A stretch of DNA of 64,000 bases from Diabrotica undecimpunctata (GCF_040954645.1 NC_092809.1:85063025-85127024), one strand, 5' to 3'; counted from the stretch's first letter, positions 14,660 through 32,600 are shown. Translations and numbers: made by a program. The notes: generated from the letters alone by a model not told the origin.

Positions 14660-16130
14660 ATTTGTGTACGATTTTGTGTATGGTTAAGTGGCACACCACA
14701 AAAAGTGTTTTTATTTTCTCTTTTGTTCAACAATTAAAATGTATTGCTATACTTCTAGATGTTCCAATACAATAAAGGATAATAAACATAAAGCACAGGG
14801 TACAAAATTTTATTATTTTCTATGCGCTAGTTATTATAAACACATAAGCTATATTACAATTAAAAACTATGACCACTATGAAAAAAATACGGTAGACTAT
14901 GACTACATTTGTGCTTTAGCACTATAGTAAGAACAAGATAAAAATCTAAATTTCTACATAATTATATTAACAAGAAATTAATAAAACTTTTGTTCGTTAT
15001 TAGTAATTTCGTTATTTTAGAATATATTATGAAAAATGTTGTTGATATTACAATAATATCAGATGATAGGAATACAAAAATAAAAAACAACTTACCTTTT
15101 CAAAACAACAATCACTTCATTTTATCACGAAAAATTTAAAAATTGCAATGTAATTGAACCCATTTTGTGAGCTATAGTTACATTGATACTTATGTGGCAA
15201 TTAGCTGTAAAGTCATTAGTCTTTCTCACCGTATCGTATTTTCATGATATTTTTTGTAGGCAAGCGGTTTAGTTTGTGTAATATATCCCCAATTCGTCTC
15301 ATAATATTTAGTTTTCAAAACAGGTGTTACGCTAATTCGGTCACATTTTTTAAATAACTTTGCAGTACATTTGAAAATAAGTCGACAGTTTTCCTTGAAG
15401 TCTTTACTTGTATATTACTCCTTGTTAAATGAATCAGTTTATTAGGTAAGCCTAGTTCTGCCATGGTGTTTCATAGTTTTATTCTTATGGTTATATCAGT
15501 GCTTGTTTAAAATCTATAAATTACTAGTTTAATGTTTTTTTTTTGTATTCCCAACATTTCTCATTAACTGCCTAATAGTAAATAATTGATCAACGATTTA
15601 TTAGTTTTTCTAATTCCACACTAATAGTCTCCTATTTGATAGTTCACTTATTCACTCAATCGTTCCAGGTGTATCAGAAAAAATACTGTATATCCTAATA
15701 ATTAATAGATATATAGCTTATATCGCTATAGTTTGTGCAGTACATTTTATTACCCCTTTTGTGTATGGTATGCTTTTCAGCAAGTTGGTACTTGTTCTTA
15801 CTTCTAAATTGACAGATCAGCTGTTGAACTGCCTGTACTGAACTTTCTTCCTTATTTTGCAACTATATATAAAAATTAATAAAACTCTGACATACCGTTG
15901 ATTAAAATATTGGATACCCTATACTATTCAATCAACGGAAATACTAAGATCACACGGGAAGAGTATTATGGGTTATTTCTGGTTTCGTCACAATTTACAC
16001 TGAAATTACTAACAAGAGAGTGCTCTTACTTCCACGTTCAAATTGATATATAGAACCAACAGATGCTAGTCATATACCATCAGTACTAATAAAATGGAAA
16101 CTATCAAATTAATGTCAATTTCATTTAATC
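14660..16130 (-). repeat. Family E repeat, copy 1
   Basis: Matches 59965-60150 and 62925-64000 in reverse orientation. Copy 2 is interrupted by a LINE that is absent here, so this copy preserves the empty site near 15965 (CACACGGGAAGAGTATTATG). A short fragment is also at 32885-33055. Near 14738 a plus-strand frame starts MYCYTSRCSNTIKDNK and continues GTKFYYF, reminiscent of a THAP zinc-finger start (C-x4-C, then F..F), but it does not continue as THAP. The element type is unknown. Confidence 0.65.
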
Positions 16131-16264
16131 AAACATACTAACCTTAAAAATGGTAATTTAAGGAAACCCGCCTCAAAAACATTGACAATAAATTAAAAAT
16201 AGTTTAAGCGTTATAAAAGTAACAGAGCAGCAAAGCTCAAAGCATGAGAATAGTACCTTATACT

Positions 16265-16660
16265 TTTACATAGCAATTTGTTCTCACAATTTTATAGTTT
16301 TTCGAAAAATGAACTCCGATTAAAAGATTAAAACGTCAAATAAAATGTAAAAACCTATTCATATTTTTAAATATAAAATCTTCAATTTAGAAATTGAACA
16401 TTCTTAATAAATGTATAATCTAATATTTAAGCTTGTTTATGTTTTAAAGACTTGGAAAACACTGAACAGACAAATATTTATTCTTTTATATACTAGGTTC
16501 TAAAAAAAGTGGACTCAAAACGAATAAATATTATCTACCAAGTGTTTTATTCCAGTTTCATATGAAAGCACTAGATCTTAGATAATATAAATTTCGTCAT
16601 AGGTGCTAATTTGAAATGAAAACCAAATGATAGAGCATATAGTGAAATATAAATATCTCA
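16265..16660 (+). repeat. Dispersed repeat F, copy 2, left of the piggyBac insertion
   Basis: Collinear with 150-620. It is interrupted after ATATCTCAG by the piggyBac element and resumes at 18671 with AAAATAGCTGTATCGCGCGA, matching about 605-720. Bases 16131-16264 between E and F show nothing recognisable. Confidence 0.7.
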
Positions 16661-16661
16661 G

Positions 16662-18670
16662 CCCTCTATTGCCCGACTTTTTTTGTAAACTTAAGGAAAA
16701 ATGTTTTAATTTGTATATGTGCTCAAATATCCATCCATTTACAACTAGTATTTTTTTTAGATTTTTTAAATTTTGTTTGGGGAGAGTTTTGGGAGTATTG
16801 CCCTCAGGCAACTGTGGGCAGCAAAAACTAACGAATTAAGTTATATACTTATTTATTATGCCAATCAAAAAAACAAATAGTTGTAGTTGTAAAAGATAAA
16901 GCAACTTTACATTTATCGCACATTACTTAGAAGTATTACAGCATCCTGGTTTTTTGCATCTTCCCTTTTTTTGAAAATACGGGCCAGTCGAAGGTTTGGT
17001 CAAGCCTAACTTCCTTCGGTGGTACAATAGCAGTAGGTCCTCTCTTCCGTTTTTTTACAATTTCGTTCTCAATTTCACTGAGCCTGGGACGTCCTTTGTT
17101 TTTGATCTGGTCAGTTCTTGCTAACAGTGCGCTACATAAGTGGAACTTAAACTGTAACAAAGGCAACTGATTTTTCTTTTAAAGTAATCGCAATCACGAC
17201 GATACAACAACCAGCTGTTAACAACAGCTAAATCCAGAAGGTGAAAAAATATTTTTAGATACCACTTTTTAGATTATATGTCTGTTCGGTAAAGAGCAAT
17301 TAGTGAATCCATAAGATCGACACCTCTCATAAATTTATTATAAAATTGCACTGAATTTGGACAGCATGCAATAATTCTTGATTTTTGTTTCTTATCCCAC
17401 CTCTTGACTAACGAAGTAGGCTCAGAACCAACAAATGTACTAAGCAAATGAACCGGTTTATTATCGTACCACTTTAATGCTGTTAGTCTTATGCCATCTG
17501 CTGTAGCGTGCTTTTCTTCTACAGTACCTCTACCATGTTTCTTTATATTCTTGTCATCAGAAAAATGGCAATTAGGCAGTCTGTTTGGACGAACAGTTCC
17601 CAAACATTGCAATCCACGTTTTTCCATTTCATTCTGCAACTGAATGCTATTAAACCAGTTGTCAAAATATACTTTATAGTATTTGTTTGGTTCGACTATC
17701 TCACACAATCTTATTACTACATTACCGCTGGTGTCTACATTAGGTAAATGAAGAGAATGTTCAACAGTTCCTGTATATAATTCCCAGTTATAAACAATAC
17801 CATGGCTATCACGCAAAACAAATGCTTTGTATCCCAATTTTTTGGGTTTATTCTTCATATATTGTTTTAAAGAATGTGCCCCTTTGAATGGTATCATTTG
17901 TTCATCAATACACAATTTTTCACTCATTGGAATACTCTGAAAATTTTGAAATGGACTGTTGATGAATGGTCTAATTTTGTATAACTTATCATTATTGTTA
18001 AGCATATTTTCGTTATTATTGAAATGAATTTTAGTTACTATTTCTTCCCAGCGATTCCTAGATATTGTGTCAACTATTTGAGCTGGTCTAAATTTGCTTC
18101 GTACAAATCATCTTCATTTTCCATTTTATTTGATCCTGGATCGATTGATATCTGAGTACCTATGGAAAAGTCATTATCACTCTCTTATTATCACTGTCAA
18201 AGTCAGAGTCTTTGGATTCCTCGGATATTTACTGCTTTTCCCGTAGAACGTTTTTGTATCCATCCTAAAAAAATAATTTAAAATAATATGGTCCAGTGTG
18301 GATTCAAAGTAACATACCTGTTTTTTATCACAGTGCTGAAACAACACAATAAAATAAACAAATTTCAACGGTAATCAATATATAAATGCTGATATAATGC
18401 CTCGGTATATATTTTTATATAAATTGTACACATTTTATAACAATAAATCACTATCGAAAATACAAACTAATAAGGCAGCCATGTCCATTTGACATACTGT
18501 TAAACATTTCCATATAGGTTTCGTCATAGGTTCATAGAGTGTATTAAACTGTATAACCAAATGTTGCCTGAAATTAACAGAGGGCATCTTAGAGTCGGAA
18601 ATTGTTTTAAAAAAGTTTTCTGCATCAAAAACTCCTTCGTTGCCTTGAGTACACACGGGGCTATAGAGGG
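16662..18670 (-). mobile_element. piggyBac-like DNA transposon with both ends
   Basis: The ends are CCCTCTATTGCCC (16662-16674) and, on the minus strand, CCCTCTATAGCCC (18670-18658). The right flank is TTAA (18671-18674), the standard piggyBac target. The left flank is TCAG (16658-16661), presumably a mutated TTAA. The 2009-bp interior holds one transposase pseudogene on the minus strand. Removing the element joins repeat F/A without a gap, which confirms the boundaries. Confidence 0.85.
16936..18075 (-). pseudogene. piggyBac-like transposase, broken
   Basis: The main open stretch, 18005-17274, keeps all three catalytic aspartates of the DDE_Tnp_1_7 fold: CIDEQMIPFKG (D34 of this fragment), VYFDNWFNS (D115) and MRGVDLMDS (D230). 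The same frame continues upstream of its first ATG to about 18075 (VDTISRNRWEEIVTK), so the start is not the ATG at 18005. Downstream a stop interrupts LYRTDI/SKKW near 17270. A one-base shift near 17170 separates the C-terminal piece 17166-16936 (LLQFKFHLCSALLARTDQIK, then PTAIVPPKEVR). The usual cysteine-rich C-terminus is only partly visible. A dead copy with an intact-looking catalytic core. Confidence 0.85.
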
Positions 18671-18959
18671 TTAAAATAGCTGTATCGCGCGAGGATAAGG
18701 TTATTGATGAGGAAAAAAAGACCTATCACTGAGGAAGTGAGATAGTGATTGGCAAACGCAAAGAGCACTTTAATTACATTAAATGAAATATGCATTACAA
18801 TCTATCATGATACACATATCTTGATACACATGAAACAAGACAATTAATAAACACGTTAAGAGAATCTTAAGAAATAATAACCAAAATTTAACTTTTAATA
18901 CGCAGAAGAAATACTAATATACAGAAGATACGCAAATTAAAAAACGTTATCCACTTATT

Positions 18960-19890
18960 GTACGCAAGAGAGATACCTCTAGGAAAAATCAAAACGATCG
19001 AGAATATATATTAAAACAACACAATCAAAGTAAAAGTAGAAGAAGAACTAACCGACCCTATTGAAGCTGACAATGGGTTGAGATAGGAATATTCCCTGAG
19101 TCCCCTGTTATTCAACCTGATTATGGATGAAATAATAAAAAAGTAAGAACTAAAAAAGGATACCTAATGGAAGAAAAACAAATAATATATAATATAATAT
19201 TAATCTGCTGTGCAGACGACGCAATACTACTCTTTCAAAGTGAAGATGATTTACAACGTACGCTGCTCCAATTTCATACAACCGCCAGAAAATTTAACAT
19301 GTTAATTTCCCCAAAAGAGACAAAATGCATGGTTACTACCGCAAATTTACTAAGATGTTAATTGGAGCTAAAAGGTCAGATAATAGAACAAGGGTTGGAG
19401 CTTAAATATCTAGGCATCACATTATCTAGCTAGGGAAAGCTCGAAACTGAAGTGAAAGATCCAGTGAATAGAGCAAACAGAGCCACAGGCTGCCTAAATG
19501 AAACATTGTAAAGAAATAAAAATATCGGAAAAGAAACGAAAGGCATAATTTACAAAACAGTCATCAGTCATCAGAGATGAAAACACTTAGAAAAATTGAT
19601 GGTAAGACACTATGGGACAGAGCTGGAAGTACAGATATACGACGTAGATGCAAGGTGAAGAACATCAAGAACTGGTTAAGAAATAGAATAGTAGAACGGA
19701 ACGATCATATAAGCCGAATGACAACAAATAAAACAATAAAGACGGCAAGAGACGGTTAACCCATAGGAAGACGATCAGTAGGAAGACCACGAAAACGATG
19801 GAAAGGCAACTTACTGGAAGCACAATGAAAAACAGACAGAGTTATGTCTATATAAAAAGAAAAAGAAGAAGAAGATACACAGGATAAACA
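18960..19890 (+). pseudogene. LINE reverse transcriptase C-terminal half, broken
   Basis: Frames read VKVEEELTDPIEADNG, SLSPLLFNLIMDEIIKK, CADDAILLFQSEDDLQ (the YADD box with Y changed to C), YLGITLSS, NIKNWLRNRIVERNDHISRM and GRRSVGRPRKRW, ending in a GAAGAAGAAGA tail. A copy of the same family lies at 58985-59960, inverted. Several stops and shifts are present. It sits within A copy 3, and the homologous place in A copy 5 holds the same LINE. Confidence 0.7.
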
Positions 19891-20099
19891 TTAAAATAGC
19901 TGCAAGAAAGATAAAATAAATCAGTCATATTAATTTAGAACAGCAGAGGACAGAGTGTTTAGAGAAAATAATGAATGTCATATTAATGTAGAATAGCAGA
20001 GGACAGAGTATTTGTCATAGCTTTGGACAAGTGCCCAATTGAAAAAAGAACACAGGTCGTTCAAAAAAGACGGAACTCTAGAAAGAAAACAGAATAGAT

Positions 20100-24196
<4,097 letters not shown>

Positions 24197-24273
<77 letters not shown>

Positions 24274-24275
24274 AA

Positions 24276-24329
<54 letters not shown>

Positions 24330-24340
24330 TTTATATATAT

Positions 24341-24423
<83 letters not shown>
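24197..24423. repeat. (TA)n microsatellite, interrupted
   Basis: A long TA array with several AAATA and AATAT interruptions, some in mirror-image order, between G2 and a family C stub. Confidence 0.95.
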
Positions 24424-24846
<423 letters not shown>

Positions 24847-25809
24847 ACGGCATAAAGTGAACTCCGCCCATGTTAAAATTCAGGTTCATAAGAGCTCCGT
24901 GGTCAAGTGGACACCGATATACGGAGCTTACTTGACTATTCCATAATATTGACTCTGTCGATTCGTTAACATGTATAGTTTCATAATTTTTAAAAATTTT
25001 GTGGAGCTCATAAGTAGCCCTGTATCATGAATGTATATCGCTTAGTTCACGTGTATATATTATAGGGGTCGTTCAGATCTTTTTCACTGTATATTGGAAC
25101 CATTAGTATATCGGTCTAAGTAAGCTCCGATAGTTTGGCATCTAGGCGATTAAGCCGTATATTTCCAGCTTATGTTCTAAACGGTTCATACGGACTCTTC
25201 ATTTTTGTTATCATTCATACGCATTGCAGTATGTAAAAGATATGTATACTATCAAATACCTGTTTTTGGTAGGTACGTGCTTTTCTAAAAATAGCTTTAT
25301 GGATACAAAAGGATTTCATTACCAAATTGGATGTATTTTTTCATATGCGGAAATTTCCTAACGTATTTTGTTAACGTCAGTATGTCTTTATACGTTTCGT
25401 TTAAGAATCCGATTAATAAGAACTTCTTTTATTTCATCCATTGTTTTACGTAATCTTGTATACAGCTTCTTTATTATTTTATTTCTGGTTTTGTCTGTTT
25501 ACTATATATAATTCTAGATAGTTTATCTTAGAATAAATATTTAAGTGCTAAGATAGATATTTTTGTGTAAAAATTGGTAGTAATGCGCAAAAAAGGGAAG
25601 AATGCTTAATTTATCTAACAAGAATATACCACTTCACCAATATTACATACTTCTGAATGTTTTATCTTCTATTTAGGGGTAATATGTAATCAATATAAGT
25701 GGAGTTAGTGTCAAATTTGCAATGATTTTTAAAAGCAATCGCTTACTGACTGTACTTTATATGTTCAGTTCAAATAATTAAACCTTGTCACTTCAGAAAA
25801 GACTGATTT

Positions 25810-27880
25810 GAAGGGCAAAGTCATCTAAAAAGGTGGGATGTATCTTTTACCACCCCACATTCACACAGGTTAACCGGTGTTTGCAGGCAAGAGCCGTCCT
25901 GGAAGATTTTAGGAAGATAGCTACCATAAGGAAATTCCTCTCGAGGGTTCAGATAGCGAGGAGCAGCTTATTCTTTTGCGGATGTTGCGAATCTAGACTT
26001 GGTTTCTTTCGTTCTCTAGCTACTTATCTTTGGATATTAGGTGGATTAATAGCTACGACATTCTAGAGCTTATGTATGGATGTGAGTCTTAATATCCGCT
26101 GAATTTGGCTGACTAATTTATTGCAAAATCTACGTATTAAGTATGTGTTGGTGTCATCCATACTGGCAAGGTATATTCGGCAGCAAAGGCGTAGAGTGCA
26201 AGCGTCTACGTCTACGTTTTAAGGGTTGAAAGATGTGCTTTCCATTTTTTGCTGAAAAGTTTGCGAAGAATATTATTTTTCTGGTTGTAGTTTGCCATTT
26301 AGTTTTAAACAAAGTTCTGTGAATGACAAGGTGTGATACAAATTATCTTCAAGCTATTTATAGCAAGTCCAGAGTTTAAGAATTTCATGACACTATTGGA
26401 TGTTCAGTTTTGTGAAAGCGTCTCTGTTAGGGACCTTGATGGAGCACACCTGACTCTTTCTGCGGTTTGGCTTAAAATTGATTCATAGTCTATTTTTATT
26501 GTACTTTGATAAAATAAAGGCAGGTATCGAGCTTAGTTTTATTAATTAAATCTTGCCCAATACTTTAGCTCCCTAGAGCATCTTCAGGGGCATCTAGAAT
26601 AAGCCAAGAAACGTTTTTTTAAATGATGAAGTTGATTAACCTTGATACAAAGTTAATGGATGATAAAAGTTTTGTTTGATTAACGTTTTAGACTTACTTT
26701 GTCAATTTTGGGCTATCGAACAATAATTGCAGAATGTCATAAACACAAAATTAAACATAAAGTTGAACATAACAGTACACTAGACAAGGTCAAACAGTTT
26801 AAAATTATTTAAAAAAGTCGGAGCTATTCTGGTCGGCAACAGGAGAGAGAATGGCTCCCGGTATTAACGGAAATGCTAAGGTGACATGTGACATACGACA
26901 GCTTGGATGAGCAGTCACAATCATGTAGATCTGACCTAGGCATTTCAAAATTCTATGTAACTACGCATTGAAAAAAGGTCCAACTGACACTACTACAGGA
27001 AATAAACTGATGAAATATGACATATAGAATATTTTAACTAGATTAATCTAGTTAATTTTCTATAGTAGTGTCAGTTGGACCATTGGTCAATGCTTAGTTA
27101 TATAGAATTTTAAAATGTGCAGATTACATTTACATGATTGTGACTGCCCATCCAAGCTGTCATATGTCACATGTCACCTTAACATTTCCGTTAATACGGG
27201 GAGCCATTCTCTCTTCTGTTGTCGACCAGAATGTATCTTCGACTTTTTTAAATAATTTTAAACTCTTTGTCCTTGTCTAGTGTAGTGTTATGTTCAACTT
27301 TATGTTTAATTTTATGTTTATGACATTCTGCAATTATTGTTGGATAGCCCAAAATTGACGAAGTAAGTCTAAAACGTTAATCACAAAAAACTTTTATTAT
27401 CCAATAACTTTGAGTCTTTATCGAGGTTAATCAATTTCTTCCTTTAAAAAAACGTTTCTTGGCTTATTTCAGATACCTCCGAAGATGGTATAGGAAGCAA
27501 AGGTACTTGGGCAAGATTAAATTAATAAAACTGTGCTCGATATCTGCCTTTATTTTATCAAAGTTCATTTATTCGAGCATTCAACCTTGCATCTATTTTT
27601 TTATTGTGCTTAAGATATGATTTAGATTTTTTTCCACTTCAGCAACAAAAGTTTTTGGTTGTGCAACAGGAGATGTATCGTCTACATAATAAAAGTCCTA
27701 GTATTTACTGGTATGGGTTGTGTAAATGTTCTATTATCGATAAAATTATATTAAGGATTATGTACAGAAGTATTTTATATAGCTGACAAAATAAATATAT
27801 TGACCGATAGCTTTTGTGGTCGTTAGAGTTTTTGCCAGGTTTAAGCAAGGCAACAACTTTGCCTTTGTTTTGCGTGTCTG
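25810..27880 (-). pseudogene. Jockey-like LINE reverse transcriptase fossil in A copy 4, split by a palindrome
   Basis: On the minus strand the frame begins LLKPGKNSNDHKSYR-like near 27870. It is interrupted by the 26503-27591 insertion and continues to a C-terminal 'LLANTG' and 'CGVVKDTSHLF'-type region near 25850. Frameshifts and stops are frequent. Same passenger LINE as in the other A copies. Confidence 0.6.
26503..27591. mobile_element. Foldback-like palindromic insertion
   Basis: The left arm starts ACTTTGATAAAATAAAGGCA at 26503 and is mirrored by the right arm ending at 27564. The arms are about 500 bp and the centre is near 27033. Shared landmarks include ACGTTTTAGACTTA, TGACATTCTGCAATTATTGT (mirrored) and GTGTCAGTTGGAC. 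The flanks are TCTATTTTTATTGT (26489-26502) and TCTATTTTTTTATTGT (27592-27607), so a target duplication of about 14 bp is likely. A 27-bp unpaired tail follows the right arm. No coding sequence is seen. Confidence 0.8.
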
Positions 27881-29184
27881 CAGACTTTGTATATCAGCAA
27901 TTGTTGTGTTTTTGGTACAAATTTTATAATAAGCTTTGTGTTCAGATCCTCAATCAGGAACCGTAATATTGTTCATTATATACGTAGATAGTGGATCCAA
28001 GCTCAACATAGTTGAAAGGTTCCCTCAGCTGACTGGTTTTGCCCTCTCTCATTTAAGTTTTTCTTTACTTCTTTGCCGGCAGAGACAGCACTTTTACATT
28101 TATTATGTGATTTTCAGGGATCAGCTTAATACCAAATACCCTAGGTTTGGTCCTCTATATGTTTCCTGTACTAGAAATACGTCACATTTGTACTAAGCGC
28201 ACATGTCTGATAAAGTTAAGTAAAGTAAAGTGTCTTTATCTCTAGATATGCCCTTAATATTTATAGACATAATTAGAATAGTTAGTCCTAAAAAGGACCG
28301 ATTTGACAAAAATCATATTGAACGGGTGATTAGCCGATTAATTAATTATTCATTGCCAAGGGTACGTCCGATTGCGGTGGTCTTATTAGTACTTAAATTT
28401 TCGTAAAGGCTTCTCTTTTGAAACCCATAAGAAATGGCTAATCTTTAACTTTTCATTAAAAATTTAAATTTTACATACTGTTACTTTTCGACGATATTTC
28501 GAATCAGATATGTATAGTAATCACCGTACTTAATATAGAGTCTCTGTGAAAAGTAAGTGAGTTTATCATATCGGTGACAACTCATATATGGATAATAAGG
28601 ACATAAACGGATAAAATAAGTGTACAAAATTTCAAATAAATATATCGGCGCTATTGTTCAGGAGATGGGTTTATCCCAGAGATCAAAGGTGACATGTATA
28701 TTAAAGGTTGTGTTCACGTATTTTCATTACTAAAAAAGTATATTTAAAATAAAAGCCTTAAGGTATTTTTCGATTCTATGGAAATTAGAATTTAGGGAAA
28801 TCAGCAAATTAAAAAATACAGCCATAATTCTGAATGACCAACTTGAGACAAACAGTTGTCCCCTCTTCAACTTATTCAGTTACAGGCTATAACATGTAAA
28901 CGCATACCTGTTTTATTGTCAGATAAAATAAATTTTCATCAAGTAACGGTCGAATCCATCACTTACTTAAAGAGTAGGAAAAGACATGCTTATGCTTTAG
29001 AGTTTAGAGTACGGGTACTTTATTACAAACTACCCTTTGCTTTGGGCAATTAGTTTCTCACTTTCTCAGCGATGGGTCTCCCTTTCCTCATCAATAATGT
29101 TCTCGCTCGATACTGCTCGATACATCTTATTCTACGATATTTAGATTTCACTATATGCTCTACATTTCTTGGCAATACTTCTGA

Positions 29185-29580
29185 TGGCTTTTCTAGTAAT
29201 ACTGATCTTATTAATACCTGAGTTTTACTTACATTGTTTTGTCAGCGTTCTCGTCATATATGCAGTCAATAGCATTGGTTTAAGCACTATTGTATATATC
29301 CTGAGTTTAGGGATTCGTATTAGACTTCTGGATTTAAAAGTGTTATGAGGGTTATATATACATCAGTTAGTTACCTGAATATTCAATTTTATTTCCTATG
29401 TGACAACGTTATCTACGATACCCAAAATGCTGCAATCTTTCAAAATTATATGGGTTTATTGTTACGTTATGCTCTACTCTACATCCTTTCTTTTGTATGT
29501 TAAAGAACATTTATTTGGTTTTCTGATTACTGACTATTAGACCATTTTTTTGCTGCTTGTAGCATTATTCTATAGCATTC
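29185..29580 (-). pseudogene. LINE reverse transcriptase fossil, C-terminal region
   Basis: On the minus strand, pieces such as INPYNFERLQHFGY, NTFKSRSLIRIPKLRIYTIV and LKPMLLTAYMTRTLTKQ match the post-catalytic region of LINE reverse transcriptases ('YKFE....YLG', 'LKIRIYKT..RPV.TYG.E.WT.T'). Heavily mutated. The next stretch, 29580-30190, shows nothing I can identify. Confidence 0.5.
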
Positions 29581-30189
29581 TAATATTTAATCTATGGATT
29601 AAACCGGATAACAAATAGATATTCTTCACATCCTCAGAGAAATAATATTCTAACATACAAACTCCTATTAAATTTCCAAAACCTTCCTTGAATATTATAT
29701 TCACTTATGAGGGGAAGAAGCAATATCAGTACTATAATAAGGCGTAAAGTCCTGGACTGGCTAATCGTTGGATAATAGGAAGCATGAGTGTAGCAGTTTT
29801 AATGTTTTCCTGACTGCTACTTGGGATCGGGGAGCAGAGATATCAGTACCAAGTTAATGCATATAGGAATTGTTGCTTGAACTATATTATTATTAAATAG
29901 CACTATATTTCCTAGTAAAATCGTCATGACTTTACAGTAAGACAAATTTTCGAACTTTGGTTATGGAAACGTTAAGGACATACCACCGAGTTCCCTATGT
30001 CGATATCCCGCAAAATCTTTGTAATAATGATAACCGAACCAAAAAAACAGAGATTAAAATAGGCGCCAAGAAACTGTGTTATAAAACAGTCGAATAAATA
30101 CTGATTCTCGATTTAAATATTCAAAAAATTAATGAACAGCTTACTAAAATAGAAATAACGCATACTTAAGATGCAACCGATTAATGGAC

Positions 30190-30985
30190 CAAGGTAAAAA
30201 GCACTCCTAGCATATTCTAATGATATTGATCTCATAAGAAACTCTCTCCCGTCCGCAAACGACATCTTTAACAAAGCCAAGAGAGAACGAAAATTGTTTC
30301 ACTTAAAATCAACAAAATGAAAACCAAATACAAGCGAATCAAAAGAAGAGAGCAATTCAATACATCTAGATAAAATAATAAAGTCAACAACTACAATTTC
30401 GAAAGTATGGAATACTTTAAATATCTTAGATCAATAATCACGGTTAATAATCATGTCACTAAAGAAATACAGAGCATAATTCTTCTAAAAATTTTTAACC
30501 TCATTATTATATCACCACAAATCCGTATAGAATAAGAACATATACTGAATAAAGAAAGCTCTTATAACGATATTGTTCAGGAAAATAAATTGCTTAAGGT
30601 AGATCGGACACATGCATAGACACCAAGATGTCAAACTTGTAAAACTGTTATGGAAGAAACTTAGCACAGAAGAATGCCACTTGGGTGTTTCAGTATACAA
30701 TGGAGAGAAAACATCCAATAATATATTAGAAAATTAACATTTCATTGAAGATTCGTGGAAAATCGATCAACTTGGAAAAAAGTTGTAGTTAGCGAAGACC
30801 CACCCAGTGTTGTAGCGCTACGTAATGATGACAATAAAGAAAAAAGAGAAACAGTGACAAAAAGCAACAAAAATGGACTAATGGAGCACAGCTGCTTCAA
30901 AATCTTGATAAGAAATACAATAGATGATTGATGGATTCGAGAAAGGCACTCTGCCGAAACACCTGTAGTGATAAGATACAATTAT
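30190..30985 (+). pseudogene. RTE-like LINE reverse transcriptase fossil, C-terminal half
   Basis: Frames show AYSNDIDLIRNSL (from AYADDIDLI), FNKAKRERK, NNYNFESMEYFKYLRSIIT and a later RWIGHMHRHQDVK-like block. These parallel the better preserved copy at 41676-43735 (AYADDLDLIARTT, YNFEVVNKFTYLGSLIT). Multiple shifts and stops are present. Bases 30985-31690 are AT-rich without recognisable content. Confidence 0.5.
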
Positions 30986-31689
30986 TTGGTGTAAGTTTTG
31001 AAAAGAAAGTTTTTAGTATTTTGTTGTTAAATAAAATGGAATTAACATACGACATTATATACGCTATAATAACTAGACAACTTGTATGATACGGACATAT
31101 AAGGAGAAAGTTTCATGAAACAATAAACTACCCAATATTCGTTATGAGTGAAATCGATATGAATAAAGAAAATGAGGAAAACTATGGCAAAACTTAAAAA
31201 AAAAGTAGTGATAAAAAAATTAGAGAGGTACCTTGTGGACAACATGTGCTTAATTAGGAACGAATTCAGATAAATAATCGGAAGACGACAAAGAACATTT
31301 TAAATTGATAAATCTATACAATTTTTAACAATGCATATTTATAGGTCATTTTCAGAGCCAACGTGCTAATTGTATGTAAAATGAAACTTTTTAAGGTTTT
31401 GAATGTTTGTTTGAAAGATGAAACCGTATGACACATAACCGTGAAATTGATATACCAACCTATAAATCTCTTTTAAAAGAATACTGACACCTACACATTA
31501 TCACAATACTACATATCATAATACTATGAAGTTTGTTATTTTAATCTAAGAGATAGGCTTTATAATTTCCGAGAGATTTAATTTAATGTATTTCAAATTT
31601 TACAGGATCCGGTATCGTAATAAGAAACAAAATTTCACTACAAGGCATGGAAGCGTGTTAAATTTGACTTTAGATATTCTTTTAGATTT

Positions 31690-32600
31690 TTTAGATATAA
31701 TATTTCTTCAACACTGAAGTTAGTCCAATCTCTGATATTTCTCTGCCAGATTTTGTCTTTCTTCCCAAGACTTTTCTTCCCTCTACTCTTCCTTGCATGA
31801 TGACGCGTAGAAGAGAGTATTTATCGTTTCGAACTATGTGGCCCAGATACGATGTCCAGATAGACAATTCGTCTTAACGCTTCTTCGTTTGAGACTTTTA
31901 CAGTCCAAGGAATTTTAAGAATACGCCTATATAGCCACATTTCGAATGCCTTTAATTTTTTTACAGATTTGGCTTTCAGGGTCCAAGCTTCTACCCCATA
32001 TAGCAGTTGCGACTATACATAACATTCGACGATCTCAATCTAATAACCATACTAAATTTCTTATTTGTAAAGATTGACTTTTATCTGTTTAGTTTAGTCC
32101 TATCTTTTTGCTTTATCTGTTAATGATTTCTATAAGAATTTGTAAATCGTCTATATTTTCTGTCATAATTAGGGTTTAGTCTGCAAATTTTATGTTATTA
32201 ATGATGCTCACTCCATTCCTTACTTCTTTCCCATAGTGTCTCCTAAAATATTAGTTGAGAGTACACATTAAATAATTGTGGTGACAACACACATCTCTGG
32301 CTGACTCCTTTTTGAATTTATGCTTGATTTGTCTCACTATCTTTCACCCGCATGACCGCTGTTTGATTTTAGTAGATTTTTTATTAAGTTAATAACTTGG
32401 TATCTAGGTGTATGTGATTTAATGCATGTATGGGCTTACCAGGTTGAACTATGTCAAATACTTTTGAAAATCTACGTTTTCATTATATTCTCTGCATTTT
32501 TGTAATAGTACCACCATTGCGCACAATTCCTCTTTTGTTCCCAATCCACCTCTAAATCCAAACTATGTGTTGTCCAATTATTCTTTTAATTTTTACTTCT
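31690..32600 (-). pseudogene. LINE reverse transcriptase fossil
   Basis: On the minus strand, NQTAVMRVKDSETNQA then IQKGVSQRCVLSPQLFNVYS is the 'GVRQGCVLSPLLFN' block of LINE reverse transcriptases. Further on, TLKAKSVKKLKAFEMWLYRR and ILKIPWTVKVSNEEALRR precede RIWAT/HHARKSRGKKSLGKK-like text. The order is right for one LINE, but stops are frequent. Same broad family as the scrap at 40900-41285 (FEMWCYRCILKISWVDKITN). Confidence 0.6.
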
